Origin: Moraxella sp. FZFQ2102
GTDB lineage: Bacteria; Pseudomonadota; Gammaproteobacteria; Pseudomonadales; Moraxellaceae
Length of the DNA stretch: 64,000 nt
Reading direction: 5' to 3'
Assembly (NCBI RefSeq): GCF_024137865.1
Contig: NZ_CP099960.1
Location: forward strand, 2,272,059-2,336,058
The notes below the pieces were generated by a model. The model was not told the DNA's origin. It searched no databases and saw nothing but the letters and a program-made list of their open reading frames with translations. This document shows, one piece after another, positions 54,686-63,298 of this stretch. A program made the translations under genes and the position numbers. How positions within the stretch are numbered: the first letter of the stretch is position 1; each line of letters begins with the position of its first letter.

Positions 54686-54708
54686 AAGCTTAGTTAATGC
54701 TTATTGCT

Positions 54709-55872
54709 TTATAGTAAGTCATTGAATAAATCGCACAATTTACTGATCAAAAGCATGGCATCATCATCGCTCAGATTCAGTGCAGGCAGCAGACGAATGA
54801 CATTGCCGCCGGTGACATTGATGATTAGGTGGTGCTGATCGCGCGCGATATCGACTGCTTTTGACAGATCAACACCGTCAGGCATCGCAAAGCCAATCAT
54901 CATGCCACGACCACGCGCGCTGACACCTTTATCGGCAAACTTATCCAGTATCGCTTGGCGGATTTTGTCACCTTGCGTGGTGGTGTTGTTCATCACATCG
55001 GCAGTCAGCTGCTCATAGACAGCGCAGACCACGCGGCTGCCCAGCGCTGTGCCGCCATAGGTTGAGCCATGACTGCCTGCGCCAAACAGCCCCACCGCCT
55101 TAGCACTGACCATACACGCGCCAATCGGAAAGCCATTGCCAAGCCCCTTAGCAGTGGTCAGCACATCAGGCTTGATACTGCTATATTGATAAGCAAAATA
55201 TTTGCCCGTGCGTCCGTTGCCCGTTTGCACTTCGTCCAGCATCAACAGCCAGCCGTTATCATTGCAGATTTTAGCAAGTTTTTCTAAATAATCATCAGGT
55301 GGTGTATGAAGACCACCTTCACCTTGGATTGGCTCGACCAGCACCGCACAGATATCCGCATCACCACTTAGTGCTGCGACCGCATCGGCATCGCCAAATG
55401 GCACGCGCACAAAGTCATCATCTAGGGTGTAAAAGCCTGCGCGCGCCTTAGGATTGGCAGTGGCTGAGACGCTCAGCAGCGTGCGACCGTGGAATGAATT
55501 TTCCATCACCACCACTTTTGGGCGTGCCTTACCTTGGTTATGTGCATACAGACGCGCCAATTTTAGAGCGCATTCATTGGCTTCAGCGCCAGAGTTAGCA
55601 AAGAAAACTTGCTCCATGCCAGCAGCTGCGCACAGCACATCGGCAGCTTTTTCTTGCCAATCGATGGTGTATAGATTGCTTGTGTGGACGATTTGCCCTG
55701 CTTGCTCAGTGATGGCAGCAGTGATGGCAGGATGACAATGCCCAAGACCGCAGACGGCGATGCCAGTTAGCGCATCCAAATAAGCTGTGCCATCAGCAGT
55801 GTAGAGATACGCACCTTCACCACGCACAAAGCTGATCGGCTGACGGGCATAAGTTGGCATGATATGGCTCAT
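54709..55872 (-). CDS. argD: Acetylornithine aminotransferase
   Basis: This PLP-dependent class III aminotransferase makes N-acetylornithine in arginine synthesis and may also serve the diaminopimelate route. It has 387 aa. The PLP lysine is in TTAKGLGNGFPIG; LMLDEVQTGNGRTG, FANSGAEANECALKLAR and HGSTYGGTALGSRV are conserved. AAGGA lies 7 nt before the ATG. It follows yacG by 29 bp and precedes yjjP by 23 bp, so transport and arginine synthesis genes share an operon. Confidence 0.94.
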   Translation of the reverse strand: MSHIMPTYARQPISFVRGEGAYLYTADGTAYLDALTGIAVCGLGHCHPAITAAITEQAGQIVHTSNLYTIDWQEKAADVLCAAAGMEQVFFANSGAEANECALKLARLYAHNQGKARPKVVVMENSFHGRTLLSVSATANPKARAGFYTLDDDFVRVPFGDADAVAALSGDADICAVLVEPIQGEGGLHTPPDDYLEKLAKICNDNGWLLMLDEVQTGNGRTGKYFAYQYSSIKPDVLTTAKGLGNGFPIGACMVSAKAVGLFGAGSHGSTYGGTALGSRVVCAVYEQLTADVMNNTTTQGDKIRQAILDKFADKGVSARGRGMMIGFAMPDGVDLSKAVDIARDQHHLIINVTGGNVIRLLPALNLSDDDAMLLISKLCDLFNDLL

Positions 55873-55901
55873 GATTAATTCCTTATATTGTAAATTTTTA
55901 C

Positions 55902-56084
55902 TTAATAGTTATTCGATAATTCACCGCTGAACGGTTCATTTTCGGCGGCGATTTTATATTCTTCTGATGCCCATGCGCCAAGGTCAATCAGCTTGCACCG
56001 CTTGGAACAAAATGGCTTATGCGGATTATCCGTCCAAGTCGTCGGTGCTTGGCAGCGCGGGCAAGGATAAGTGGGCTGACTCAT
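55902..56084 (-). CDS. yacG: DNA gyrase inhibitor YacG (zinc protein)
   Basis: It has 60 aa from [14 protein letters not shown], with TTTGGAAG upstream; an ATG four codons earlier is less likely. The zinc ligands are the CPRC and [13 protein letters not shown] cysteines, the family signature. E. coli YacG binds GyrB and inhibits gyrase. It is the first gene of the argD-yjjP-yjjB unit. Confidence 0.93.
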   Translation of the reverse strand: MSQPTYPCPRCQAPTTWTDNPHKPFCSKRCKLIDLGAWASEEYKIAAENEPFSGELSNNY

Positions 56085-56308
56085 AATGACTTCCAAAGAA
56101 AATTTAAGCTTATTTTAGCACAAAAACCTGTGAAGATAAGCGATGACAAGGACTTTTTTGACCATTTTTCAGCCCCATCAATTCTACAATTAGTATGTAC
56201 AAATTGTATAAATTTTGCCAATTATTCATAAATTATCTGCATAATCAGCCAAATTTTGCATATTTATCATAATTTCTTATTTTATAATCACTATTTATAA
56301 AATAATAC

Positions 56309-56337
56309 ATGACAGACATAAATTTGCAAGTTATAAT
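56309..56337 (+). promoter_or_regulatory. Promoter of the DUF3360 gene
   Basis: ATGACA (56309-56314), 17 bp, TATAAT (56332-56337): one mismatch from a consensus sigma-70 promoter. The rest of the 333 bp gap (56085-56417) is AT-rich without genes. The start of transcription is expected near 56344. Confidence 0.75.
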
Positions 56338-56358
56338 GTTGTCGCTGATAAATTTACC

Positions 56359-56387
56359 CCGTCATTGAGCTGATGTGGTGATGACGG
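56359..56387 (+). promoter_or_regulatory. Leader hairpin of the DUF3360 gene
   Basis: CCGTCAT and ATGACGG form a perfect 7 bp stem with a 15 nt loop inside the predicted leader, 19 nt upstream of the ribosome site. It could be a regulatory leader element; it matches no riboswitch class that I recognise. Confidence 0.45.
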
Positions 56388-56417
56388 ATGAATTTCACCG
56401 ATTATAAGGAAGTTTTT

Positions 56418-57905
56418 GTGAGTAATTCTGAAAGTATCGATCAAGCACAGACCGCCAAAAGCTATCGCGAGCTGCACAAGCCAAGCAGCGCCTTTGAGTC
56501 GCGCGATGACTATCTGAAGCATGAATTGCAAATCATGCAGCCCAAACGCTGGCGGATCAATCTGCCTTTCCGTGATTATCGTTTCGAGTTTGAAGACGCC
56601 ATTCCTGCGATGGCAGGTACGATTGGCAAGATCGTCATGGTTGGCGCGATGGCGGCGGCGTTTGCCGCACCATTGGGTTTAGGTGATGCTTTTGTACTAG
56701 AAAATGTGCGTTATGAGCTGCTGATTTCGGCATTTTTTGTGCTGCTGCTGTCAGGATTTTTATTGCCAACGGCGAACTTGCCTGGTACGCATGGTCCGCT
56801 AATTCCCTTGATTCCGCTTGTGGTCGCGGCAGGCGGTCATCCGTTGGCATTTGGTCTGCTGATTGGTGTGTTTGGGATTTTATTGGGTGTGTTTAAAGGC
56901 GGTTCACTGCTTGCGCGCTTGACCAGTAATGGCGTGGCAGGTGGCTTGCTTTTGTATTTAGGCTTTGTTGGCTTGATTGCACAGGTCAAAAATATGATGG
57001 CTTGGGCGGAAAATATCGGACTGCCACATTTGTCTTTTATCATTATTCTTGCGACGATTGTGATGTATGCCCTGCTTGAACATTGGCAAAAACGCTGGCT
57101 TGCCGTGCCAATTGGCTGTGCGCTTGCAGGTATCATTGCCTTTGTATTTGGTGCGCCGTTTGAATTTAAGACCGCACCCGGTTTGCCGCCGCTTAATCCT
57201 GCTTATTGGTGGGGTGAAGACACGGGCTGGACATTAGGATTGCCTGATCTTAAAAGCTTTGTGGTAGTGTTTCCTTTTGCAGTCTTGGCAGTGGCAATGT
57301 GGTCGCCTGATTTTCTGGGACATCAAGTATTCCAAAAAATCAGCTATCCGCCCCGCTCTGAGCGCACACACATGAACATCGACGATACCATGATCAGCTG
57401 CTCGACACGCCAAGCGGTCGGCTCGCTATTAGGCGGTGCAAACTTTGCATCATCATGGGGGACTTACATCGTCCCTGCGGCGATCGCCAAGCGTCCGATT
57501 CCTGCTGGTGCGATTTTGACCGCGCTGTTTTGTATCATTGCCAGTATTTGGGGTTATCCGATGGATTTGGCAATTTGGCAGCCTGTCTTGTCGGTGGCGC
57601 TGATTGTGGCGGTATTTGTACCGCTACTTGAAGCAGGCATGGAGATGACGCGCAAGGGCAAAACCACACAATCAGCGGCGATTGTCGTCTTTGCATCTGC
57701 TTTGGTCAATCCTGTGTTCGGCTGGTCATTGACCATGCTGCTTGATAACTTGGGATTGATCGGCGATAAGGCGCGCAGCGTTGATTTGGGATTAAGTGGT
57801 CGTGTCATTATTCCACTAGTCAGCTTCGTAGTGCTGTGCGCTGTGATGGCGGCTGTCGGTATGTTCCCTGGTATTCCTGCACTACTGCCACAATTTCGTG
57901 TATAA
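56418..57905 (+). CDS. DUF3360 family permease (SLC26/NCS2-like fold)
   Basis: This multi-pass membrane protein has 495 aa and about 12-13 helices after a polar N-terminus of about 65 residues. It resembles the DUF3360 family, distant relatives of sulfate/xanthine-type permeases. The segments PTANLPGTHGPLIPLIPLV and SCSTRQAVGSLLGGANFASSWG are conserved-looking. The start is GTG at 56418, because AAGGA lies 7 nt before it; an ATG ten codons earlier has no ribosome site and lies against the leader hairpin. The substrate is unknown. It is monocistronic with its own strong promoter and a terminator. Confidence 0.8.
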   Translation: MSNSESIDQAQTAKSYRELHKPSSAFESRDDYLKHELQIMQPKRWRINLPFRDYRFEFEDAIPAMAGTIGKIVMVGAMAAAFAAPLGLGDAFVLENVRYELLISAFFVLLLSGFLLPTANLPGTHGPLIPLIPLVVAAGGHPLAFGLLIGVFGILLGVFKGGSLLARLTSNGVAGGLLLYLGFVGLIAQVKNMMAWAENIGLPHLSFIIILATIVMYALLEHWQKRWLAVPIGCALAGIIAFVFGAPFEFKTAPGLPPLNPAYWWGEDTGWTLGLPDLKSFVVVFPFAVLAVAMWSPDFLGHQVFQKISYPPRSERTHMNIDDTMISCSTRQAVGSLLGGANFASSWGTYIVPAAIAKRPIPAGAILTALFCIIASIWGYPMDLAIWQPVLSVALIVAVFVPLLEAGMEMTRKGKTTQSAAIVVFASALVNPVFGWSLTMLLDNLGLIGDKARSVDLGLSGRVIIPLVSFVVLCAVMAAVGMFPGIPALLPQFRV

Positions 57906-58031
57906 GAATAGTCAAACAAATTTGAAATAAGACAAGGAAAGCGAACAAAGTTGTACAAGCAGTGCTATAAGTGAGTTTGACGCAAGTATTATTTCAAAGT
58001 TGGCAGGCTATTTTAAAAAAAATTCTCCACC

Positions 58032-58060
58032 ATCACCGTCATTATTGGCGGTGATTTTCT
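58032..58060 (+). terminator. Intrinsic terminator candidate after the DUF3360 gene
   Basis: ATCACCG and CGGTGAT form a 7 bp stem with a 10 nt loop, followed by TTTCTT. It lies about 130 bp past the stop. Confidence 0.6.
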
Positions 58061-58142
58061 TATAATTCATTAAAAGGTATCAAACTCATCCATTACGATA
58101 AAATAGCTTTTGAAAGATAAACATCCAAACCCAAGCCAATAA

Positions 58143-58174
58143 AAAAAGACCTTGTATAATTACAAGGTCTTTTT
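58143..58174. terminator. Bidirectional intrinsic terminator, mainly of the LysR gene
   Basis: AAAAAGACCTTGTA and TACAAGGTCTTTTT form a perfect 14 bp stem with a TAAT loop, 14 bp beyond the lysR stop. Confidence 0.93.
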
Positions 58175-58188
58175 AATCAAACCAACAC

Positions 58189-59058
58189 TTATTTTTTGAA
58201 GTGTGCTTCTAGTACTTCTAGGCATTTTTGAGCTTTTACTGGGGTTTGCTCTTTTGATGCAGTTACTGCACTAATGGTCAATGCAGGTAGGTCGTACTCA
58301 GGTAGTACCACGACCAATTTACCAGCAGCGATCAGATCTTTTGCCATCACTTCATTGGTTTTTAGGATGCCGTAGCCTTCACAAGCTAGGTTCAATGCGA
58401 TATTAGCATTGTTGCTGTATAGGCGCGCGCTGATGCGAACATTGGTTTTTTCGCCATTTTTGCGGAATTCTAGGTTTTCAGTAGATTTTTCGCTGCACAG
58501 TACGACATCGTGCGTGCTCAGTTGTTTTGGTGCATCGATGGCGTCACGACCTGCCAAGTAGCTTGGTGCTGCGACCAGTACTTGCTTAACTGATGCCAAT
58601 GCAGTGCCTTGGTTGCCTTCTGATAGCACAAGCGCAAGATCAATGCGATCTTCGATCATGTCAGCGTTGTCGCGTGAGATTAGGTTTAGGCTTAGGTTGT
58701 CATGCTCAGCAAGCCATGAAGACAATGCTGGTAGTAGGTAGTTTTTGGCAAGCTCAGGGGTGGTGGCGATGCGTAGGCTGCCTGAGATCTCGTCTTTTAG
58801 CTGAATGACGCTGTCACGACCTTGCTCAGCGGCTTTCACCATTTGTACAGCAGCGTTGTACAGGCTTTCACCAGCTTCAGATAGGCTCAGCTTGCGCGTA
58901 GAGCGATGCAGTAGCGATACGCCTAGATCTGTCTCTAGAGAGCGGATTTGTTGGCTGACCGCGCTGGTGGTAATACCCAGTTCCTTGGCAGCGCCACTGA
59001 ATGAACCGTGACGAACAACACTGGCAAATACTGCCATACTACGAAGATTGTCTAACAT
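58189..59058 (-). CDS. LysR-family transcriptional regulator
   Basis: It has 289 aa. The helix-turn-helix is at about 16-36 (GSFSGAAKELGITTSAVSQQ) and is followed by a substrate-binding domain from about residue 85. ATG at MLDNLRSM was chosen, three codons inside a GTG, with AAGG upstream. It resembles the CrgA/DsdC-like subgroup (short type) in its N-terminus, but the effector is unknown. It is flanked by convergent DUF3360 and has a good promoter with an inverted repeat, so it is probably self-regulated. No divergent target gene is present. Confidence 0.9.
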   Translation of the reverse strand: MLDNLRSMAVFASVVRHGSFSGAAKELGITTSAVSQQIRSLETDLGVSLLHRSTRKLSLSEAGESLYNAAVQMVKAAEQGRDSVIQLKDEISGSLRIATTPELAKNYLLPALSSWLAEHDNLSLNLISRDNADMIEDRIDLALVLSEGNQGTALASVKQVLVAAPSYLAGRDAIDAPKQLSTHDVVLCSEKSTENLEFRKNGEKTNVRISARLYSNNANIALNLACEGYGILKTNEVMAKDLIAAGKLVVVLPEYDLPALTISAVTASKEQTPVKAQKCLEVLEAHFKK

Positions 59059-59084
59059 AATGATCACCTTGAGTTCGTTGCTTA

Positions 59085-59125
59085 TTTGAGATAGTTAGTA
59101 TAAACTCAAACCCTTTAATTGTAAA
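59085..59125 (-). promoter_or_regulatory. lysR promoter overlapped by an inverted repeat
   Basis: On the minus strand TTTACA (59120-59125), 17 bp, TATACT (59097-59102) make a near-consensus promoter. TTTGAG (59085-59090) and CTCAAA (59105-59110) form an inverted repeat covering the -10 box, as expected for autorepression. Confidence 0.7.
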
Positions 59126-59502
59126 GTAAAGATTATAAGAATGTGTTAATTTTTCAGCACAATCATGCGAAAAAGGAAGCTATTATAACGGACAAACTGA
59201 CTTTTTGACAACTAAAAAATGACTTTTCGGTCAGTATTTTTTTATTATCCTAAAGCGCCCTTTTCTTGTCTGTGCCATCCTAAATAGCCTATTTAGAAAT
59301 ACTTTTTATCACTAAATCACTATTTTGTCAATCAAAAATTTGCATATTCTACTAAAAAATCCTTTTTGCAATAGTTGCGTATAAATCCATTTGCACTCTA
59401 GCAAGATTGGGTGATATTGTTGTAATATTTCTTAATATTAGTGTATGACTGTACTCTTTTGATGTGTACAAATTTTGTACACTGATCAGTCATTTTTTCG
59501 CC
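59126..59502. other. AT-rich gap between lysR and dnaX
   Basis: No gene is seen in this stretch. It contains the palindrome GTGTACAAATTTTGTACAC at 59464-59482 and the 10 bp palindrome ACTGATCAGT just after it, followed on the plus strand by ATTTTTT. No clear terminator for dnaX with a minus-strand T-run was found. Confidence 0.5.
59464..59482. promoter_or_regulatory. Palindrome downstream of dnaX
   Basis: GTGTACAAATTTTGTACAC has 9 bp arms around one base, 20 bp past the dnaX stop. It could be a protein-binding site or a weak hairpin. A related half, TGTACAAATTGTATA, occurs near 56.2 kb upstream of the DUF3360 promoter. Confidence 0.35.
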
Positions 59503-61734
59503 CTATTCATCTAGGTTTAATTTCGAATTCATCAGTACATTGGCATCTGGGCTGATGAACCCTGCTTGCCACAGATAATCAATCACAGGACTGTGCAGCA
59601 GCTGTGTTTGTGCATCGATGCTAAGCTGCGCTTGGCGGTCGGCTTGACGCTGAATCGGGATTAATGCACTCACTGATTCATCGACATTCATCTTATCTGA
59701 CAGCGTAATTTCATGAAAATGCTCGGCAAATTTACGCTTAGCACTCTCAAAGCTGATCTCAGCTTGTGGCGAATCCACAGATACGATCAGCTGGCTGTCA
59801 CCATCGATCTGTCCTGTCATCACACTTTGGCTCAGCAGCGCCAACTCATCAGGATTAAAAATCTCGCGATCACGCACCAGATACAGCCAATAATCCCACT
59901 TCTCAGCTGTCCAATCGCCAGTCAGCTCCACCGCATTTGGTAATAGGCGCTCCGCCAACTGATTGCGCGTCATGGCGACACTTGGCAGTGGTGTATTGTG
60001 ATCGCATTGGGTGATGGCTTGGCTTTGGTTGTCAAGATTATCATCAATGCTGTGATTATCACTTGGTGCGCTATCATCAGTCGATTGATCTTGTGGATTG
60101 GCATCATCCACGATGCGCTGCACACTCAACGATGGTTCGGCATTTAGCTGATTTATCGCTTCTTCGCTATCTGCACTGTTGATGGTTTGTAAGTTCTCAG
60201 CTTGAGTTCCTGCATCCGTGATGTCAGTATTTTGTAAAGTATCTGTATGCGCAATGTCATTATCAGATGATTCGGGCAAATCTATATCACTTCCACCCCC
60301 TTCAATATCACTGCTTGCTACTTCATTGACATTGTGCAAATTATCGGCAGATGGCTCGGTAATGTGTGATTGCGCATCTTCTGGTAAATTTTCCACATCA
60401 TCGCCATCCATGGTAGCGTACATCGGCTGTGCGTGACTATCATCTATTGGTGGTACTTGCGCGGCTGTATTGGTCTCTGATGGCGCAGTTTCAGAGACCT
60501 CTGTTTCGATTGCTGTTTGCAGATTGACATCATCATGATTTGGCACGGTATCAGTATGCGAATCCAGTGTATCAATATGACTTGGTGTGCTGATTTCACT
60601 TGGTGTACTTGCTTTATTTGGCATTACCACTTCATCGTGCGACAAAGGACGAAATGCCAATAAGCGCAAAATCGCCATCTCCAGTGCCTGCATCGGTGTA
60701 CTGGCTAAGCGGATCCCATCACGGCTTTTGATCAAAATCTCATAATACAGCTGCAGCACATCGCCGCTGATTTGGCTTGCCAATGCTTTTAGTCGCTCGG
60801 CATCCACATCATTCATATCAAGTGGTGTCTGTGGTAGCACCTGCAGCATTGCCATCTGATGAATGCTGTCAATCAGCTCATCAAATACCGCTGCCGCATC
60901 GACCATTTTGGCGCGCATGGTAGCGATTTGCTCAGCGACCGCCGCCCGATCATCGGCGCAAACCGCCCCAATCAGCGCATAGACATCGGTGCTATTTACC
61001 AGTCCAAGCATCTCACCGACTGTCTCATCGCTGATTTTCCCACCACCAAAGGCAATCGCCTGATCGGTCAGTGACAGCGCATCACGCACCGATCCTTTGG
61101 CGGCATTGGCAAGCTGCCAAATCGCAGGCTCGGTAAATGCAATCGATTCCGCCGATAAGACCTTGCTCAAATGCTCAGCAAGCAATGCTTGTGGCATCGG
61201 ACGCAGCACAAACTGCAAGCAGCGTGAAATGATGGTAATCGGCAGCTTTTGTGGATCGGTGGTGGCAAATAAGAATTTGACATGCTCAGGCGGCTCTTCC
61301 AAGGTCTTTAAAAGCGCGTTGAACGAATGCGTCGAAAGCATATGCACTTCGTCAATCAGATAGACCTTGTAGCGACCTTGCACAGGCGCATAGGGGACAT
61401 TTTCAAGTAAATCGCGCGTATCTTCGACCTTGGTGCGGCTGGCTGCATCAATCTCAATCAAGTCCAAAAATCGCCCTGCATCAATCGATTGGCAAGTGTC
61501 ACACACCCCACATGGCGTGCTTGTGATGCCTGTTTCGCAATTGAGACATTTAGCAAGAATGCGCGCAATCGTCGTCTTGCCCACGCCGCGCGTCCCTGTG
61601 AACAGATAAGCATGGTGCAATCTGCCCGTATCGATGGCATTGGCAAGCGCGCTTGAGACATGGGTTTGACCCAAAAGCTCGCTGAAGTTTTTGGGTCGAT
61701 ATTTTCTTGCTAGAACTTGATATTGCTCAGTCAT
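59503..61734 (-). CDS. dnaX: DNA polymerase III tau (gamma/tau) subunit
   Basis: This is the clamp-loader ATPase, with 743 aa. Walker A is GTRGVGKT; the zinc cysteines are in KCLNCETGITSTPCGVCDTC; LIDEVHMLS is Walker B and TRTKVEDTRDLL is conserved. Clamp-loader domains occupy about 1-365 and the polymerase-binding domain about 590-743. Between them is a ~205-residue linker (about 375-582) very rich in Asp, Ser, Thr, Asn and Glu, unlike the usual basic/proline-rich region. No A-AAA-AAG slippery heptamer was seen, so a frameshifted gamma form is not predicted. It follows the antiporter gene by 21 bp. Confidence 0.95.
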   Translation of the reverse strand: MTEQYQVLARKYRPKNFSELLGQTHVSSALANAIDTGRLHHAYLFTGTRGVGKTTIARILAKCLNCETGITSTPCGVCDTCQSIDAGRFLDLIEIDAASRTKVEDTRDLLENVPYAPVQGRYKVYLIDEVHMLSTHSFNALLKTLEEPPEHVKFLFATTDPQKLPITIISRCLQFVLRPMPQALLAEHLSKVLSAESIAFTEPAIWQLANAAKGSVRDALSLTDQAIAFGGGKISDETVGEMLGLVNSTDVYALIGAVCADDRAAVAEQIATMRAKMVDAAAVFDELIDSIHQMAMLQVLPQTPLDMNDVDAERLKALASQISGDVLQLYYEILIKSRDGIRLASTPMQALEMAILRLLAFRPLSHDEVVMPNKASTPSEISTPSHIDTLDSHTDTVPNHDDVNLQTAIETEVSETAPSETNTAAQVPPIDDSHAQPMYATMDGDDVENLPEDAQSHITEPSADNLHNVNEVASSDIEGGGSDIDLPESSDNDIAHTDTLQNTDITDAGTQAENLQTINSADSEEAINQLNAEPSLSVQRIVDDANPQDQSTDDSAPSDNHSIDDNLDNQSQAITQCDHNTPLPSVAMTRNQLAERLLPNAVELTGDWTAEKWDYWLYLVRDREIFNPDELALLSQSVMTGQIDGDSQLIVSVDSPQAEISFESAKRKFAEHFHEITLSDKMNVDESVSALIPIQRQADRQAQLSIDAQTQLLHSPVIDYLWQAGFISPDANVLMNSKLNLDE

Positions 61735-61755
61735 AATTTAGTAAAAGTCAATAAT

Positions 61756-63195
61756 CTAAAAACGATTAGGGGTACTTGGATTGCTAAAATTGGTTGCAGA
61801 ATCATAATCACAGATCAGCTGATTGCCTTTGGCATCTTCGGTGATGACATATTTTTGCCCTGTGCGGTTGAGTCGATTGATCAGCCGTTGATAAAAGCCC
61901 ATAAAGCCTGTTTTCGGCTCATTAGGATTGTGATAAAAGGCATTGATCACCGCAGGCAAGCCAAGCCCGCTGACCACACCAGACAGCAGTACAACAATGA
62001 AAGTATAACCGATCAAGACATTGTTATACTCACGAATCGCAGGAATGTTCGCCACCGCCAAAATCAGCGCAAGTGAAATACCGCCACGCACACCGCCCCA
62101 TGATAAAATCAGCAAACTGCCATTATAAGCGTTCTTTCGCACCGATGGAAAAAAAGCAAAAGAGACGAAGTTAGCAATAAATCGCGCGCAATGCAGCAGC
62201 ACGAATGCCACCACACCACCGATGACAATACTGGTGCTTAAGTCCAAAATAAACAGCTCAAGCCCAATTAAGGTAAATAAGAAAGAATTAATAATGCCTT
62301 CGATAGTATGCCAAAAATGATTGATGTCTTCGATGTCGGTTTGGCTAATGATTTGTTGCCAGCGATTACCAACGATCAAACCTGCCACTACACAAGCGAT
62401 CGGCGCAGATGCTTCAGCATACAGTGCCACGAGATAAGAGCCTGCCGCAAGTAATGCCGTGATCAAGATCAGCGACTCCATCTCGTTTTTGCCCTTGAGC
62501 AAGTACAAAGCACTGCGCCCAAAGACCACACCGATAATCACCGCCACTGCCACTTCGTACAATAGATGTTCGATGACGCCAAACAGATGAAACTCGCCGC
62601 CTTGGATGACACGCAAAATCGTCATAAAAATCGCGATACACATCGCATCATTGAACAGCGACTCGCCTTCTAATTTCACTATCAGATGTCGCGGTGCTTT
62701 AATAGAGCTTAAAACGCCTTTAACACCAATCGGATCGGTTGCACCCAATGCCGAGCCAAGCAGCAGTAGCATGATCAAAGGTACAGCATGACCTGTCAGT
62801 GCTTGATAACCGTACAGCATCACCCCAAAGACGATCGCACATAGCAGCAAGGCGATACTTGCCAAAATGCCAATTTGTTTCCAGTAATGCTTAAGGTCAG
62901 AGATTTGGAATTTAAGAGCAGATGAAGTCAGAATAAAACAAATCACGCCATTGATCAAAAAATCGTAAAACTTGATGTTGCGAACGGTTTCTTCGATGGC
63001 GGTGATGTTGATATTGATGAACTGATTGCCGTTCAGTAAGGTGGCAAGCCATTGTAGAATAAATACCAATACGGCTGAAACAATCGGCACGCCAATGGCT
63101 TGGGGTAAGCCCAAAATGCGCTTGTTAAATAAAGTTGTGGTGATGGACACGATACAAACGATCGCAAAAATCTCAAGAAAGATAAAACTACCCAT
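61756..63195 (-). CDS. CPA1-type sodium/proton antiporter
   Basis: It has 479 aa and about 12 membrane helices. The ion-binding region GSALGATDPIGVKGVLSSI and GESLFNDAMCIAIFMTI, with WGGVRGGISLALIL near the end, are typical of NhaP/CPA1 antiporters. A cytoplasmic tail of about 60 residues follows. It lies directly upstream of dnaX (21 bp), so the two are probably co-transcribed. It is distinct from the CvrA-type antiporter at 47-49 kb, which has an RCK domain. Sodium specificity is inferred from the family. Confidence 0.9.
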   Translation of the reverse strand: MGSFIFLEIFAIVCIVSITTTLFNKRILGLPQAIGVPIVSAVLVFILQWLATLLNGNQFININITAIEETVRNIKFYDFLINGVICFILTSSALKFQISDLKHYWKQIGILASIALLLCAIVFGVMLYGYQALTGHAVPLIMLLLLGSALGATDPIGVKGVLSSIKAPRHLIVKLEGESLFNDAMCIAIFMTILRVIQGGEFHLFGVIEHLLYEVAVAVIIGVVFGRSALYLLKGKNEMESLILITALLAAGSYLVALYAEASAPIACVVAGLIVGNRWQQIISQTDIEDINHFWHTIEGIINSFLFTLIGLELFILDLSTSIVIGGVVAFVLLHCARFIANFVSFAFFPSVRKNAYNGSLLILSWGGVRGGISLALILAVANIPAIREYNNVLIGYTFIVVLLSGVVSGLGLPAVINAFYHNPNEPKTGFMGFYQRLINRLNRTGQKYVITEDAKGNQLICDYDSATNFSNPSTPNRF

Positions 63196-63245
63196 ACAGC
63201 CCTTCTTTATAATCTAGCAAGAATCTAGCAAGCGCAATTGGTAAA

Positions 63246-63281
63246 TTTGGCGTCTGTATATCGATCACAGCAGACGCCAAA
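63246..63281 (-). terminator. Intrinsic terminator candidate after lysS
   Basis: TTTGGCGTCTG and CAGACGCCAAA form a perfect 11 bp stem with a 14 nt loop, 17 bp beyond the lysS stop. The T-run on the minus strand is short (ATTTACC). Confidence 0.75.
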
Positions 63282-63298
63282 GCTTGGGAAAGTAGAGT

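Noticed and set aside
59990..60700. Programmed frameshift site for a DnaX gamma form
   Set aside because: No A-AAA-AAG heptamer or similar slippery run was found on the coding strand in the region after the clamp-loader domains.
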